Counted from the stretch's first letter, positions 28,322-38,193 are shown. The stretch is 64,000 bases of DNA from Pectobacterium polonicum (GCF_005497185.1 NZ_RJTN01000001.1:62001-126000); one strand, 5' to 3'. Numbers and translations are program-made. The notes: a model not told the origin generated them from the sequence alone.

Positions 28322-29533
28322 TTAGTCGATCAATAATTCAAGGGCGTTGCCCACCGCGGCGATCAGCGCAGCAACATCCTGTTGGTTGTTATAGGGGGCA
28401 AACGAGGCGCGGAGCGTACCGCTGACGCCGAGTGCGTCCATTAGCGGCTGTGCACAGTGGTGTCCGGCGCGCAGTGCGATGTCGCTTTCGGCGAGTAGTG
28501 TCACCAGATCGCTGTGGTGTACATCGGCGATGTCAAAGGACAATACGCTGGAATGCGGGTTACGGAAACTGCGAAAACCGGGAAACTGCGCCAGATGCGT
28601 TTCGGCAAGCTCTGCTAACTGCCGACTGTGTTGCTCTGCGGTGTGCCAATCCAGTGTGGTCAGCCAGTCTAAGGCCGCAGACAGACCGAGCACGCCAGCA
28701 ATGTGCGGCGTTCCCGCTTCAAATCGCTGCGGAATCGCCTGTGGCACGAAGCCGTCAAAGGAAACCTGCGTCATCATCTTCCCGCCGCCTTGCCACGGCA
28801 TCATGCTTTCCAGCAAGGTGGTTTTGCCGTACAGCACGCCGATTCCGGTGGGCGCATAAAGCTTGTGCCCGGAAAACGCGTAGAAATCGATATCCAGCGC
28901 CTGTACATCAGGTGGACAGTGGACGACACCTTGTGCACCGTCAACCACCACTACCGCGCCATAGCGATGAGCCAACGTAATTGCACGCGCCAGATCGGGC
29001 TGGCCGCCTGTCACGTTTGACATCTGTCCCAGCGCCAGCAGGCGAGTTCTTGGCGTGATCAACGTGGTTAGCTGCTCAATATCCGGTAACCAGTCCGAGC
29101 CGATCGGTAACTTCACCACGTTCGCGCCGGTTTGCTGTGCCACCATGAGCCACGGAATGAGGTTAGCGTGATGCTCCGCTTCGCTAACGATAATCTCGTC
29201 GCCCGGTTGAAGACGAGGGCGGGCATAACTCTGTGCGACAAGGTTGATTGCTTCCGTTGTGCCTCTGGTCCAGACAATGGAACGCGGATCGTCTGCATGG
29301 AGTAAGGCAGCAACGTGTTCACGAGCGCCTTCAAAACGCTGGGTCAGCGCCTGCGCGCCGCGATGCTGGCTGCGATGCACCGTGCCACTCTCACTGCAAT
29401 AAAACTGCTGCACCGCATCAATAACAGGCTGCGGTTTCAGCGCGGTCGCGGCGCTATCAAGATAGACCGTCGAATGTTGGAGTGCGGGGAACTGTTGGCG
29501 AAAAGTAGCAGGGTTAAACGGTGTCATTTGCAT
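28322..29533 (-). CDS. csdA: Cysteine desulfurase CsdA
   Basis: PLP-dependent class V aminotransferase-fold enzyme that releases sulfur from cysteine as an enzyme persulfide, alongside the IscS and SufS systems. The PLP-binding lysine is in SGHKLYAPTG. The active-site cysteine sits in ALRAGHHCAQPLMD, the short-loop arrangement of group II (SufS/CsdA) desulfurases. The 403 aa compare with 401 in E. coli. Promoter region lies in the 177-bp gap shared with the divergent small lipoprotein gene. Confidence 0.95.
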   Translation of the reverse strand: MQMTPFNPATFRQQFPALQHSTVYLDSAATALKPQPVIDAVQQFYCSESGTVHRSQHRGAQALTQRFEGAREHVAALLHADDPRSIVWTRGTTEAINLVAQSYARPRLQPGDEIIVSEAEHHANLIPWLMVAQQTGANVVKLPIGSDWLPDIEQLTTLITPRTRLLALGQMSNVTGGQPDLARAITLAHRYGAVVVVDGAQGVVHCPPDVQALDIDFYAFSGHKLYAPTGIGVLYGKTTLLESMMPWQGGGKMMTQVSFDGFVPQAIPQRFEAGTPHIAGVLGLSAALDWLTTLDWHTAEQHSRQLAELAETHLAQFPGFRSFRNPHSSVLSFDIADVHHSDLVTLLAESDIALRAGHHCAQPLMDALGVSGTLRASFAPYNNQQDVAALIAAVGNALELLID

Positions 29534-29710
29534 CCTCTTATAGAGGGCAGATCCTGTCCCATTTTGTCGGGAGAGACAAGTTTAGGACTATGCCTAATCC
29601 GATTTTATGGAAAAAAAAGCAACTATTGCTACGCTTTAAAGTGTTAATTTTCAGGATTTCCTGATGCATAAGGTTAACTAGAAAACATTTAAATTCATTG
29701 GGAGTTAACT

Positions 29711-29932
29711 ATGAAGAATAAAATTTCTATTTTTGCCGCCATCGTGATGGCGTTTTCTCTGGCAGCCTGTTCGAGTAATTATGTCATGCATACGAATGAT
29801 GGGCGCACCATCGTGGCCGAGGGGAAACCGAAGGTGGATGATGAGACGGGTATGATCAGCTATACCGACGCTTACGGTCAGCAGCAGCAAATTAATCGAG
29901 ATAATGTGAAAGAAATGGCGAAAGGAAAATAG
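29711..29932 (+). CDS. YgdI/YgdR-family small lipoprotein
   Basis: A 73-aa predicted lipoprotein. The signal peptide ends in the lipobox LAAC with C20, followed by a DUF903 domain containing the motif YVMHTNDGRTIVAEGKP. E. coli YgdI lies at the same place beside csdA and gcvB, so this is probably the orthologue. Function unknown; members are abundant small outer-membrane lipoproteins. Shine-Dalgarno GGGAGTT precedes the ATG. Confidence 0.9.
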   Translation: MKNKISIFAAIVMAFSLAACSSNYVMHTNDGRTIVAEGKPKVDDETGMISYTDAYGQQQQINRDNVKEMAKGK

Positions 29933-30009
29933 TACCGTTTGCCCGTCACCGGCTAAGCCGAGCCAGATTTACATAAGGCTATCGTGGCGCTAAGGTGTGA
30001 AACGTAAGC

Positions 30010-30208
30010 AAAAAAAAGCACCGCAATTTGCGGTGCTACACAAAAAATCACTTTGGACAGACAGGGTAAATGTACAGGAAGTGAATAGGGTAGACTCGCT
30101 ACCACATCTGCAAAAGGCAGACAAACAAATAGCAAACACAACATCACAACCACAAGCCAAAAGCACCTCAGGTCACCCATCCGCACTTTTCGTTCCGGCT
30201 CAGGAAGT
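30010..30208 (-). ncRNA. gcvB: GcvB small regulatory RNA
   Basis: A Hfq-dependent sRNA that represses many amino-acid and peptide transporter mRNAs (dppA and oppA are classic targets). On the minus strand the 5' end ACTTCCTGAGCCGGAACG, the G/U-rich seed R1 (GGTTGTGATGTTGTGTTTGC), the TTCCTGTACATTTACCCTG block and the final terminator hairpin (AGCACCGCAAATTGCGGTGCT plus eight T) are all recognisable; total about 199 nt. R1 is slightly shorter than the E. coli one as recalled. It is divergent from gcvA, which activates it, but the two are farther apart than in E. coli because of an ERIC insertion. Confidence 0.96.
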
Positions 30209-30214
30209 TGCGCT

Positions 30215-30243
30215 AATATAGGTATTTGCTGGTACATCCTCAA
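30215..30243 (-). promoter_or_regulatory. gcvB promoter
   Basis: On the minus strand TTGAGG (30238-30243), a 17-bp spacer and TATATT (30215-30220) end 7 bp before the predicted first base of GcvB. A CTAAT pentamer, the core reported for GcvA binding, overlaps the -10 box on the plus strand (30213-30217), and another is at 30276-30280. Confidence 0.7.
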
Positions 30244-30278
30244 TGGACAAATTATAATGTCTCGGATTACAAAAACTA

Positions 30279-30477
<199 letters not shown>

Positions 30478-30655
30478 TGATGTACCCGTCATCTTTTTAT
30501 TGCAGAGAGTCTGGCTGTTGCTGATGGTATTAATCGCTTAGCCAGCTAATTGGCTGGCGATCTTTCCCGCCGTCGCCTTTCTGCATCTTAAGATTTAATG
30601 GGTACGAATGTGCCTGATAAATCGCTGACCTGGCGTAAACAAAAAGATTTCATTC

Positions 30656-31579
30656 ATGTCAAAACGTCTCCCTCCGCTCAACGCATTGCGCGTTTTTGAT
30701 GCGGCGGCTCGCCATTTAAGTTTTACCAAAGCGGCAGAAGAACTGTTTGTTACGCAGGCTGCCGTCAGCCACCAGATTAAGTCACTGGAAGATTTCCTGG
30801 GGCTTAAATTATTCCGCCGTCGTAATCGCTCCCTGCTGCTGACGGAAGAAGGGCAAAGTTACTACCTTGATATCAAAGAGATCTTCTCATCGTTGAATGA
30901 CGCGACCCGTAAGCTGCAATCTCGCAGCGCGAAAGGCGCATTAACGGTCAGCCTGCTGCCCAGTTTTGCTATCCATTGGCTGGTGCCGCGTCTTTCGAGC
31001 TTTAACTCCGACTATCCGGGGATCGATGTTCGTATTCAGGCGGTAGATCGCGATGAAGATCGTCTGGCGGATGATGTGGATGTCGCGATTTTTTATGGTC
31101 GAGGAAACTGGCCGGGATTGCGGGTGGAGAAACTCTACGCCGAGTATCTCTTGCCGGTTTGCTCACCGGTATTGCTGACGGGGAATCACCCGTTAAAAAC
31201 GCCGGATGATTTGGTGGCACATACGCTGCTGCATGATGCGTCACGTCGTGACTGGCTGTCCTATACGCGCCAGCTTGGCGTGCAGATTAACGTACAGCAA
31301 GGGCCGATTTTCAGCCACAGCGCGATGGTGTTGCAGGCGGCGATTCACGGACAGGGCGTGGCGCTGGCGAATAATGTGATGGCGCAGACGGAACTCGAAG
31401 CCGGGCGACTGGTGTGTCCGTTTAACGATGTATTGGTGAGCCGGAATGCTTTTTATCTGGTATGTCATGACAGTCAGGCAGAACTGGGTAAAATAGCCGC
31501 CTTTCGCCACTGGATTCTGGCACGGGCGGCCAGCGAGCAGGAAAAATTTCGCTTCCGCTATGACAGCGGTACGCGCTGA
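30656..31579 (+). CDS. gcvA: Glycine cleavage system transcriptional activator GcvA
   Basis: LysR-type regulator of gcvTHP and of the sRNA gene gcvB. The N-terminal HTH (LSFTKAAEELFVTQAAVSHQIKSLEDFLGLKLF, about residues 19-51) and the LysR substrate domain are complete; 307 aa, near the 305 of E. coli. It is the expected neighbour of divergent gcvB. The start ATG is preceded by a weak ribosome site. An ERIC element lies in the upstream region, probably within the 5' untranslated leader. Confidence 0.95.
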   Translation: MSKRLPPLNALRVFDAAARHLSFTKAAEELFVTQAAVSHQIKSLEDFLGLKLFRRRNRSLLLTEEGQSYYLDIKEIFSSLNDATRKLQSRSAKGALTVSLLPSFAIHWLVPRLSSFNSDYPGIDVRIQAVDRDEDRLADDVDVAIFYGRGNWPGLRVEKLYAEYLLPVCSPVLLTGNHPLKTPDDLVAHTLLHDASRRDWLSYTRQLGVQINVQQGPIFSHSAMVLQAAIHGQGVALANNVMAQTELEAGRLVCPFNDVLVSRNAFYLVCHDSQAELGKIAAFRHWILARAASEQEKFRFRYDSGTR

Positions 31580-31653
31580 GGTCGCATCGTTGACTATCGA
31601 AAATTGATGGACCGAATAATTTACGCAGGTCACTACGATAATAGGTAACTACG

Positions 31654-32049
31654 ATGAATAGTCGTTTCATGCTGATGTTTGCCGCTATCAGCGGGTTTAT
31701 TTTTGTCGCGCTAGGCGCGTTTGGTTCCCATGTCCTCAGCAAGACGCTGGGCGTTACGGAACTAGGGTGGTTGAAAACCGGCCTTGAATATCAGGCATTT
31801 CACACGCTAGCGATTTTGGCGCTGGCGGTTGCGATGCAACAGCGAACCAATCTGTGGTTTTACTGGAGCAGCGTGTTTCTGGCGTTGGGAACGGTACTCT
31901 TCAGTGGAAGTTTGTACTGTCTGGCGCTTTCTCATCTGAAACTATGGGTTTATGTGACGCCGATTGGTGGAGCCTGTTTTCTGGTGGGATGGATATTAAT
32001 GTTGATTGGCGCACTGCGTCTGAAGATAAAGGCTGAACGCCATGAATAA
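31654..32049 (+). CDS. ygdD: DUF423 inner-membrane protein YgdD
   Basis: A 131-aa protein with four predicted membrane helices and the DUF423 signature ([39 protein letters not shown]). The E. coli orthologue occupies the same position between gcvA and rlmM. No biochemical function is established. It overlaps rlmM by 8 bp. Confidence 0.92.
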   Translation: MNSRFMLMFAAISGFIFVALGAFGSHVLSKTLGVTELGWLKTGLEYQAFHTLAILALAVAMQQRTNLWFYWSSVFLALGTVLFSGSLYCLALSHLKLWVYVTPIGGACFLVGWILMLIGALRLKIKAERHE

Positions 32050-33142
32050 AGTCATTTTGTATTGCCGCCCTGGATTTGAGAAAGAGTGTGCGGCAGAGAT
32101 AACCGAAAAAGCCACGCAGCATAATGCCTTCGGCTTTGCGCGGGTAAAAGAAAATAGCGGTTACGTCGTATTCGAATGCTATCAGCATGAAGACGCTGAC
32201 CGTCTGGTGAAAACGCTGCCGTTCGATGAGCTGATTTTTGTTCGTCAGATGTTCGTCAGCGGTGAACTGTTGCGCGACCTGCCGCCGGAAGACCGTATTA
32301 CGCCGATCGTGGGGATGTTGACCGGTGCGATTGAACGCGCCGGGGAGCTACGTGTTGAAGTCCCTGACACCAATGAAAGCAAAGAGCTGATGAAGTTCTG
32401 CCGCAAATTCACCGTGCCGTTGCGCGCCGCGTTACGCGAACATAACATTCTGCTGGGCTATGAAAAAGCCGATCGGCCAGTACTACATGTACTGTTTATT
32501 GCGCCAGGCTGCTGCTATGTCGGTTACTCTTATAGCAATAACCATTCACCGTTTTATATGGGCATTCCACGGCTGAAGTTCCCTTCTGATGCGCCAAGCC
32601 GTTCGACACTTAAGCTAGAAGAGGCGTTTCACGTCTTTATTCCTGCGGACGAGTGGGATGAGCGTCTGGGCAGCGGTATGTACGCAGTGGATTTAGGTGC
32701 CTGCCCTGGCGGCTGGACTTATCAGTTGGTCAAACGCAGCATGATGGTTTATGCGGTAGACAACGGCCCAATGGCACCGAGCCTGATGGAGACAGGGCAG
32801 GTAATGCACCATCAGGCGGATGGTTTCCGTTTCGAACCACCGCGCAATAATGTGTATTGGCTGGTGTGCGATATGGTGGAAAAACCCGCTAAAGTCACGA
32901 GCCTGATGAGTAATTGGTTAATTAACGGCTGGTGTCGTGAAGCGATATTCAACCTGAAGTTACCGATGAAGAAGCGTTACGAAGAAGTGTCGCAGAATCT
33001 GGCGCTGCTGCGTGAACGCCTGAGCGAAAATGGGATTAATGCGGAAGTGCGTGCTAAGCATTTATACCATGACCGTGAAGAAGTCACGGTGCATGTGCGT
33101 CGTTTCTGGAGTGCGGTGCCTGGCCGTCGCGACGAGCGATAG
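32042..33142 (+). CDS. rlmM: 23S rRNA 2'-O-ribose C2498 methyltransferase RlmM
   Basis: SAM-dependent 2'-O-methyltransferase acting on C2498 of 23S rRNA. The N-terminal THUMP-like region is followed by the Rossmann methyltransferase domain with SAM motif [18 protein letters not shown] and the downstream catalytic lysine region NLKLPMKKR. The 366 aa equal the E. coli length. Overlap with ygdD suggests a two-gene operon. Confidence 0.95.
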   Translation: MNKVILYCRPGFEKECAAEITEKATQHNAFGFARVKENSGYVVFECYQHEDADRLVKTLPFDELIFVRQMFVSGELLRDLPPEDRITPIVGMLTGAIERAGELRVEVPDTNESKELMKFCRKFTVPLRAALREHNILLGYEKADRPVLHVLFIAPGCCYVGYSYSNNHSPFYMGIPRLKFPSDAPSRSTLKLEEAFHVFIPADEWDERLGSGMYAVDLGACPGGWTYQLVKRSMMVYAVDNGPMAPSLMETGQVMHHQADGFRFEPPRNNVYWLVCDMVEKPAKVTSLMSNWLINGWCREAIFNLKLPMKKRYEEVSQNLALLRERLSENGINAEVRAKHLYHDREEVTVHVRRFWSAVPGRRDER

Positions 33143-33195
33143 TATCGTGCTGATGCGTATCTGGGGTCACTCAGGTACGCATCCATATTTATCCG

Positions 33196-33978
33196 CTAGT
33201 GAGAATGCGGCGGGGCGCTATTCTGCACCGGCAGCCTCAGCTGTTGCAGATTACCATTAAGTGTTAAATCGGTACGCAGTGTGGCAACCTGGCGGCTGAT
33301 TAGCGCCATTTCTTTATGCTGCTCCAGCTTCTTACGCCACTTTTCCGGTACGGCATCCAACTGCTGATACAGCGCTTCTAGACTCCCAGCCTGTTGTAAA
33401 AGCTGTGTGGCACTTTTAGGGCCGATACCCGCAACGCCCGGAATCTTGCTGCTGCTAATGCCTGCCAGCCCCCAGTAGTCTGTGAGCTGCTGCGGTGACA
33501 CACCAAACTCCTGTTCGATAAACGGCAGATCCAGCCAGCGTTTCTGAAAGTAATCTCTGATCTGAATATGCGGCGCCAATAACTGGCAGTAGCCTTTATC
33601 GGTCGACACAATTGTTGCCTGATGACCTGCGGATGACAGCTTGACGGCCAGTGTAGCCGCGAGGTCGTCGGCTTCATTGCCGAGGCTATGCCAGCTTGCT
33701 ACGCCAACGGTGGCAAATGCCGCTTTAATCTGCGGGAGTTCCTGTTTCAGATTATCCGGCATTGGCGTGCGTCCCGCCTTGTAGTCCGGCAAAAGTTGGT
33801 GACGCCAACTGGTATCGCGATCTTCATCATCAAAGACGGCCACCGCGTGGGTAGGCTGGCTATTTTGTATGAGCTGATGCAGCGCATGTTGGCACGCTGT
33901 GATACAGGGCGAACCTTGTACCGCATGAATGCGACGTATCAGATTGAGCGCGTCGACAATCAGCAAATGGACGGGCAT
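33196..33978 (-). CDS. xni: Flap endonuclease Xni (ExoIX)
   Basis: A FEN1-like 5'-nuclease domain protein related to the 5' exonuclease domain of DNA polymerase I. The conserved acidic set is visible in part ([40 protein letters not shown]), then the helix-hairpin-helix [15 protein letters not shown]. The frame opens at 34053, but ATG 33978 ([12 protein letters not shown]) is chosen because AGGA lies 8 nt upstream and the protein then matches the E. coli N-terminus; 260 aa against 251. Convergent with rlmM. Confidence 0.93.
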   Translation of the reverse strand: MPVHLLIVDALNLIRRIHAVQGSPCITACQHALHQLIQNSQPTHAVAVFDDEDRDTSWRHQLLPDYKAGRTPMPDNLKQELPQIKAAFATVGVASWHSLGNEADDLAATLAVKLSSAGHQATIVSTDKGYCQLLAPHIQIRDYFQKRWLDLPFIEQEFGVSPQQLTDYWGLAGISSSKIPGVAGIGPKSATQLLQQAGSLEALYQQLDAVPEKWRKKLEQHKEMALISRQVATLRTDLTLNGNLQQLRLPVQNSAPPHSH

Positions 33979-34043
33979 CGCATCATTCCTGAAAGAAGGG
34001 GGGAAGCTAAGCTTCCCCACGTAGGTGTTGGTTGAGCGAACGG

Positions 34044-35408
34044 TTATGAGCAAATTTCGTAGCAGGGAATATAGGCGCTGCCGGGCAGCTTCATGCGCTG
34101 CTGTGCGACAAAGCCCTGTAGCAGGGTATCCATGCTTTTCATCATCTGGGGGTCGCCATGAATTTTGTACGGCCCACGCTGCTCTATCGCCTGAATACCG
34201 ACTTCCTTCACATTACCGGCCACAATGCCGGAGAATGCCCGGCGTAGCGCGGCAGCAAGCTCTTCTGCGGGCTGGTTCGGATGCAGGTTGAGATCGGCCA
34301 TGTTTTCGTGGCTCGGTTCAAAGGGCAGTTGCAAATCGGGTGCAATCCGCAGTGACCAGTTAAAGCTGTAAGCGTCACCTGTATGACGGCGACTCTCTTT
34401 CACCAGTGGCATGGCTTTCTTCATCTGACGGGCGACTTCTGCGGCGTCATTAATGATGATCGAATAGTAGCGACGTGCCTGACGGCCTAGCGTGCCAACA
34501 ATGAATTCATCCAACACGCGGAAATAGTCGGCACTTTCTTCTGGCCCAGTCAGGATGATTGGCAACACCTGTTCGCTGTTCTCTGGGTTCATCATGATGC
34601 CCAGTAGATAGAGGAACTCTTCCGCTGTTCCAACGCCGCCAGGGAAAATAATGATGCCATGCCCGATACGAACAAACGCTTCCAGACGCTTTTCGATGTC
34701 CGGCATGATGATCAGCTCATTGACCAGCGGGTTCGGCGGTTCGGCGGCAATGATGGATGGTTCGGTCATGCCGATGAAGCGCCCTTCTTTGTAACGCTGC
34801 TGTGCGTGGCCGACGGCGGCACCTTTCATTGGTGCTTCCATCGCGCCCGGACCGCAGCCCGTGCAGATATTCAGTTCACGCAGGCCAAGCTGGCTACCCA
34901 CTTTGCGGGCATACAGATATTCGATCTCATTAATCGAATGACCACCCCAGCAGACCACCATGTTCGGCTCTTCGCCGACGTGGAGCGCCTTGGCATTACG
35001 CAGGATAGAAAACACCAGATTGGTGATATGGGCAGAATTTTCCAGATTCAGGTTCTGATAGCGACCTGCGCTGGCGATTTGGCCGTTGACGAACAGAATG
35101 TCGCGCAATACGGCGAATAGGTTAGCTTGCAAGGCGCGAATGATGTTGCCATCAACAAAAGCGTCTTCCGGTGGGTTCACCAGTTCCAGTTTAACGCCGC
35201 GTTCACGGCGCAGCACGTTGATATCAAAGTCTTCATAACGAGACAGCAGCTCTTTGCTGTTATCTGTCTGGCTACCGGAATTCAGTACGGCGAGGGAACA
35301 GTTGCGAAACAAACGGTAGAGGTCGCTGCTGGCCGTGCTTTTCAGCATGTCGACTTCCAACTGCGATAACAAATCCATCGATCCCAATGGGCTGATATGT
35401 GTAATCAA
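34044..35408 (-). CDS. ppnN: Nucleotide 5'-monophosphate nucleosidase PpnN (YgdH)
   Basis: LOG-family nucleosidase that hydrolyses purine and pyrimidine monophosphates to base and ribose-5-phosphate; the E. coli protein is activated by (p)ppGpp. Motifs: [16 protein letters not shown] and [15 protein letters not shown], the nucleotide-binding loop of the family. The start is TTG 35408 (reading [12 protein letters not shown]): AAGGAG lies 5 nt upstream and the length becomes 454 aa, equal to E. coli. The 36-codon in-frame extension to 35516 has no homology to the family. Confidence 0.94.
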   Translation of the reverse strand: MITHISPLGSMDLLSQLEVDMLKSTASSDLYRLFRNCSLAVLNSGSQTDNSKELLSRYEDFDINVLRRERGVKLELVNPPEDAFVDGNIIRALQANLFAVLRDILFVNGQIASAGRYQNLNLENSAHITNLVFSILRNAKALHVGEEPNMVVCWGGHSINEIEYLYARKVGSQLGLRELNICTGCGPGAMEAPMKGAAVGHAQQRYKEGRFIGMTEPSIIAAEPPNPLVNELIIMPDIEKRLEAFVRIGHGIIIFPGGVGTAEEFLYLLGIMMNPENSEQVLPIILTGPEESADYFRVLDEFIVGTLGRQARRYYSIIINDAAEVARQMKKAMPLVKESRRHTGDAYSFNWSLRIAPDLQLPFEPSHENMADLNLHPNQPAEELAAALRRAFSGIVAGNVKEVGIQAIEQRGPYKIHGDPQMMKSMDTLLQGFVAQQRMKLPGSAYIPCYEICS

Positions 35409-35718
35409 TTTTGCTCCTTGAAACGCAATATAATCGCGATGCCATGCTGGCTGCCGAGAGCACGATCCGTTGTTGCACGCTCGACGTTTCAGCACCATGG
35501 CACGAATGTCATTCATTTAAGCCGCTATGCGAATAAGTTAAATGCAGCACACCTAAATGAAACCTACTTGAGCACCGTTCAGACGTTATGGATCTTTTGT
35601 TGTCTGGTATACCACCTTAACGCGCTGCCATCATTTTTTCCAATGTTGACGCCAGTCTTAGGACTAACTTGCGCGACGCTACGCACTATTTCACAAAGAC
35701 ACGTCGATCGTCGGTTAG
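35409..35718. other. 310-bp gap between ppnN and queF
   Basis: Contains the ppnN ribosome site at its left edge. No clear promoter, hairpin terminator, repeat or supported reading frame is visible in the rest. The overlapping open frames have no family resemblance. Confidence 0.5.
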
Positions 35719-36567
35719 TTACTGGCGTGGTAGGCGGCCAGTTGGCGCATTAAACGGGGTGTTACTGCGCCACGGGTTGATATCCAGCCCACCGCGTCGG
35801 GTATAGCGTGCGTAAACGCTGAGTTTTTCCGGTTGGTAGTAGCGCATGATGTCGTTAAAAATTCGTTCCACACACTGTTCGTGAAATTCGTTATGATGGC
35901 GAAATGAAACAATGTAGCGCAGCAGCGCTTCACGATTAATGCGTTTGCCGCGATAGTGAATTTGTACTGAACCCCAGTCGGGTTGATGGGTGATCAAGCA
36001 GTTGGATTTCAGTAGGTGGCTGACCAGCGTTTCTTCAACCACAGGGGCATCCTGCTCGTTTGTTGCCAGGTAGTCTGCGCTGAAGTCGTAACTGTCGATC
36101 TGAATGTCTTGATCGTCGATGCACTCACCAATGAACCCGGCTAACGGTTGGCCTTCAAGCTCACTGAGTTTGAAAAGCGTAACGCTGACGTCACCCTGTG
36201 CACAATGTGCCAGATCGTTGGCTAGTGTTGTGCGTACGCTCTCCCAACTGTCGAATGTCGTCTGGTTAAAGCTGTTCAGGTACAGCTTAAAACTTTTTGA
36301 CTCAATCAAATTCAGGCTTTCTGCATTAAGGTGCATTTCACCAACGGCCACCTGAGGCACGCCGCGGTTGTTCAGCCAGGAAAGCTCGTAGAGTGTCCAG
36401 ATATCCCCACCATGAAAGGGCAGGCTATCAGGGTAAATGCCGAGTGGATCGCGGTTCAGGCTACGTGGCACGGGTTGCAGAAGTGCAGCATCATAGTGGT
36501 CGTGATAAGGCGTGGGTTTGCCCAGTGTTAGCCCGCTTAGGGCCTGGTGCTTGTCATAAACGGACAT
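35719..36567 (-). CDS. queF: NADPH-dependent 7-cyano-7-deazaguanine reductase
   Basis: Reduces preQ0 to preQ1 in queuosine biosynthesis (tRNA wobble modification). It is a YqcD-type QueF of two T-fold halves, 282 aa as in E. coli. The catalytic C190 and D197 are in [15 protein letters not shown], and the QueF motif [11 protein letters not shown] lies in the N-terminal half. Divergent from syd with a 70-bp gap. Confidence 0.96.
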   Translation of the reverse strand: MSVYDKHQALSGLTLGKPTPYHDHYDAALLQPVPRSLNRDPLGIYPDSLPFHGGDIWTLYELSWLNNRGVPQVAVGEMHLNAESLNLIESKSFKLYLNSFNQTTFDSWESVRTTLANDLAHCAQGDVSVTLFKLSELEGQPLAGFIGECIDDQDIQIDSYDFSADYLATNEQDAPVVEETLVSHLLKSNCLITHQPDWGSVQIHYRGKRINREALLRYIVSFRHHNEFHEQCVERIFNDIMRYYQPEKLSVYARYTRRGGLDINPWRSNTPFNAPTGRLPRQ

Positions 36568-36637
36568 GCTGTTACCTTGATGTAATAAGCGTGATGGCGA
36601 ATAGTGTAACCTGACTAAAAGAGTGATGAGAAAAATT

Positions 36638-37186
36638 ATGGAGCATGAAGTTGTTTCGGCGCTAGCTGCGTTTACCCAGCGTTATGTTGCCTGTTGGCAG
36701 CAGGAGAAGGGGCATTTGCCTGCCAGTGAAGCACTTTACGGTATCCCTTCCCCGTGTATTGTCGAAAATCATGAAGATACGGTTTACTGGTCGCCGCAGC
36801 CTTTTGTTCCTTCAGCCGCATTGGATGGGGTGGAACGTGCGCTGGAAATCAGTCTGCATCCAGATGTTCACGCTTTCTACACCGCGCAGTATGCCGGGGA
36901 TATGGCGGCGCAGTTTGATTCACTATCTTGCCAACTGCTGCAAGTGTGGAGTGAAGAGGATTTCACCCGTATGCAGGAGAACCTGATTGGGCATTTGTTA
37001 ACGCAGAAGCGCCTTAAACTCACGCCGACGCTGTTTTTGGCAACGACGGATTCGGAGATGACAATGGTGTCGCTGTGTAATGTTTCAGGGGAGATCGTTC
37101 TGGAAGCGTTCGGCACGAAAAAGCGTCAAATCTTAGCCCCGACGCTGACTGCGTTCCTTTCAGGCCTTAACCCGTTAGCAGTCTAA
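36638..37186 (+). CDS. syd: SecY-interacting protein Syd
   Basis: Soluble protein that binds cytosolic loops of SecY and interferes with mis-assembled translocons. Conserved Syd segments include [24 protein letters not shown] and [17 protein letters not shown]-like sequence (here MQENLIGHL). ATG 36638 gives 182 aa, nearly the E. coli 181; in-frame GTG 36623 and ATG 36626 upstream would add five or four residues. The position beside queF and the CsrB-type RNA is as in E. coli. Confidence 0.93.
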   Translation: MEHEVVSALAAFTQRYVACWQQEKGHLPASEALYGIPSPCIVENHEDTVYWSPQPFVPSAALDGVERALEISLHPDVHAFYTAQYAGDMAAQFDSLSCQLLQVWSEEDFTRMQENLIGHLLTQKRLKLTPTLFLATTDSEMTMVSLCNVSGEIVLEAFGTKKRQILAPTLTAFLSGLNPLAV

Positions 37187-37213
37187 TGGTTAATCGAATT
37201 TCACTTTCGGCGT

Positions 37214-37231
37214 TGTAAGAGATCTCTTACA
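37214..37231. promoter_or_regulatory. GacA (UvrY) box 1 upstream of rsmB
   Basis: TGTAAGAGATCTCTTACA is a perfect 18-bp palindrome and exact match to the GacA/UvrY consensus TGTAAGN6CTTACA. It is centred about 97 bp before the predicted rsmB start. Confidence 0.9.
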
Positions 37232-37236
37232 TTTGC

Positions 37237-37254
37237 TGTAAGAAATGTCTTATC
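37237..37254. promoter_or_regulatory. GacA (UvrY) box 2 upstream of rsmB (degenerate)
   Basis: TGTAAGAAATGTCTTATC keeps the left half-site and four of six right half-site bases. It starts 23 bp after the start of box 1, about two helical turns. Confidence 0.65.
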
Positions 37255-37307
37255 TTTAATGTTGAAAATACGTTTCATTTTTATTTTTTCATTATTAATT
37301 AGCGAAT

Positions 37308-37313
37308 TATAAT
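37308..37313 (+). promoter_or_regulatory. rsmB promoter -10 box
   Basis: A perfect TATAAT with no good -35 hexamer at 17 bp, as expected for a promoter needing an activator such as GacA. Predicted transcription start is about 37320. Confidence 0.6.
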
Positions 37314-37319
37314 AAAAAA

Positions 37320-37807
37320 CAGCAGTATTGCTTAGGGGGTGTTGAGAAAGATTGTCACTTACCCCTTGCCGAAAGCTGACAATTAATACATCTTATTACT
37401 TAAGTTAGTAACCGGTTACAGTGTGTGTAACAGTGACTATCGGTAACAAAATACTGTTACCGCAATCGGATTGTTTTAGGAAGAGACATTGTTTTAGGAA
37501 GAAACAGTAGTTTCAGGAAGAAGCGCAGTTTTCAGGAAGAAACACGATTTCAGGATGAAATCAGGGACACCTCCAGGAAGGAGACCGAGAGCCGATTAGG
37601 AATGTCGGTGGGGCAGGAGCCTAAAGGGATTGAATCACGGAAGATACAGGATGGAAACGTCAGGAAGAAAGTGGGACGCCAGCAAGGATTGTGGGTCAGG
37701 AAGACCAAAAAGGAAAAGTTTTCACGGATGAGCAGGGATGCAAATGTGTAGCGGGATAGCTATAAAACGAACGGGGGGTACTGAGCAATCAGTACCCCCA
37801 ATTTTTT
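37320..37807 (+). ncRNA. rsmB: RsmB (CsrB-type) regulatory RNA
   Basis: An untranslated RNA that binds many copies of RsmA/CsrA and so relieves repression of extracellular enzyme and virulence mRNAs; known as aepH/rsmB in Pectobacterium. About 23 GGA triplets can be counted between 37470 and 37756, many as repeated (T/C)AGGAAGAA units. The RNA begins with a possible stem (AGGGGGT with ACCCCT) and ends at a strong terminator. No long reading frame crosses it. Position between syd and yqcC equals that of csrB in E. coli. The 5' end is inferred from the -10 box and could be about 10 nt later. Confidence 0.93.
37774..37807 (+). terminator. Intrinsic terminator of rsmB
   Basis: An 11-bp perfect stem (GGGGGTACTGA/TCAGTACCCCC) with a GCAA tetraloop, followed by A and six T. 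Confidence 0.95.
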
Positions 37808-37872
37808 GCCTGTAAGACAAGTCTTTCCCTCCCTGAACGCATCGATATCGCGCTCATCCAGCAACGGTAGCG

Positions 37873-38193
37873 GTGATCGGATTTCATTGCTTTGGCGATT
37901 GTGAGCGATGGAGCCTGCCTAAGCAAACCGTGTTTAGCATCTGCAAGTTATTCAAAGAGCAAGGTCTGATTGACATCGTTGAAAGCGAACACGATAAGCG
38001 AGAAAAGATCCTGACGCTAACCGAGCTGGGGAAAAAACGCACTCAGCCGATTTTGACGCAATCGCAGATATTAAGTGAACGCGCTTTCGGGGCTCTAGGC
38101 CAGGAACACACGCAGCAGCTTTTCTCCAATTTAGAGGGATTTTGCAGGGTGTTTGAACAAGAGATGGATAATGCTCCTGGGGCTAGTGAGTAG
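37873..38193 (+). pseudogene. 5'-truncated MarR-family regulator remnant
   Basis: The frame encodes 106 aa. From residue 13 on it reads as the C-terminal two thirds of a MarR-type winged-helix regulator: recognition helix WSLPKQTVFSICKLFKEQGLI, wing SEHDKREKILTLTELGKK, then the dimerisation helix. The N-terminal dimerisation helices and the first part of the DNA-binding domain (about 50 residues) are missing. The same frame meets a stop at 37834-37836, and only 66 bp separate the open frame from the rsmB terminator. It starts with GTG and no convincing ribosome site. Most likely a decayed gene lying between rsmB and yqcC; a short functional protein is less likely. Confidence 0.7.

Noticed and set aside
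35397-35753. 118-aa plus-strand frame in the ppnN-queF gap
   Set aside because: Overlaps both neighbouring genes antisense and resembles nothing; treated as chance.
35719-36637. preQ1 riboswitch before queF
   Set aside because: The 70-bp queF-syd gap shows no preQ1 aptamer-like structure, and such switches are not usual for this gene in enterobacteria.
37470-37740. Regular AGGAAGAA repeats as a possible CRISPR or tandem repeat array
   Set aside because: Spacing is irregular and units are short; the GGA motifs, terminator and GacA boxes identify an RsmB/CsrB RNA.
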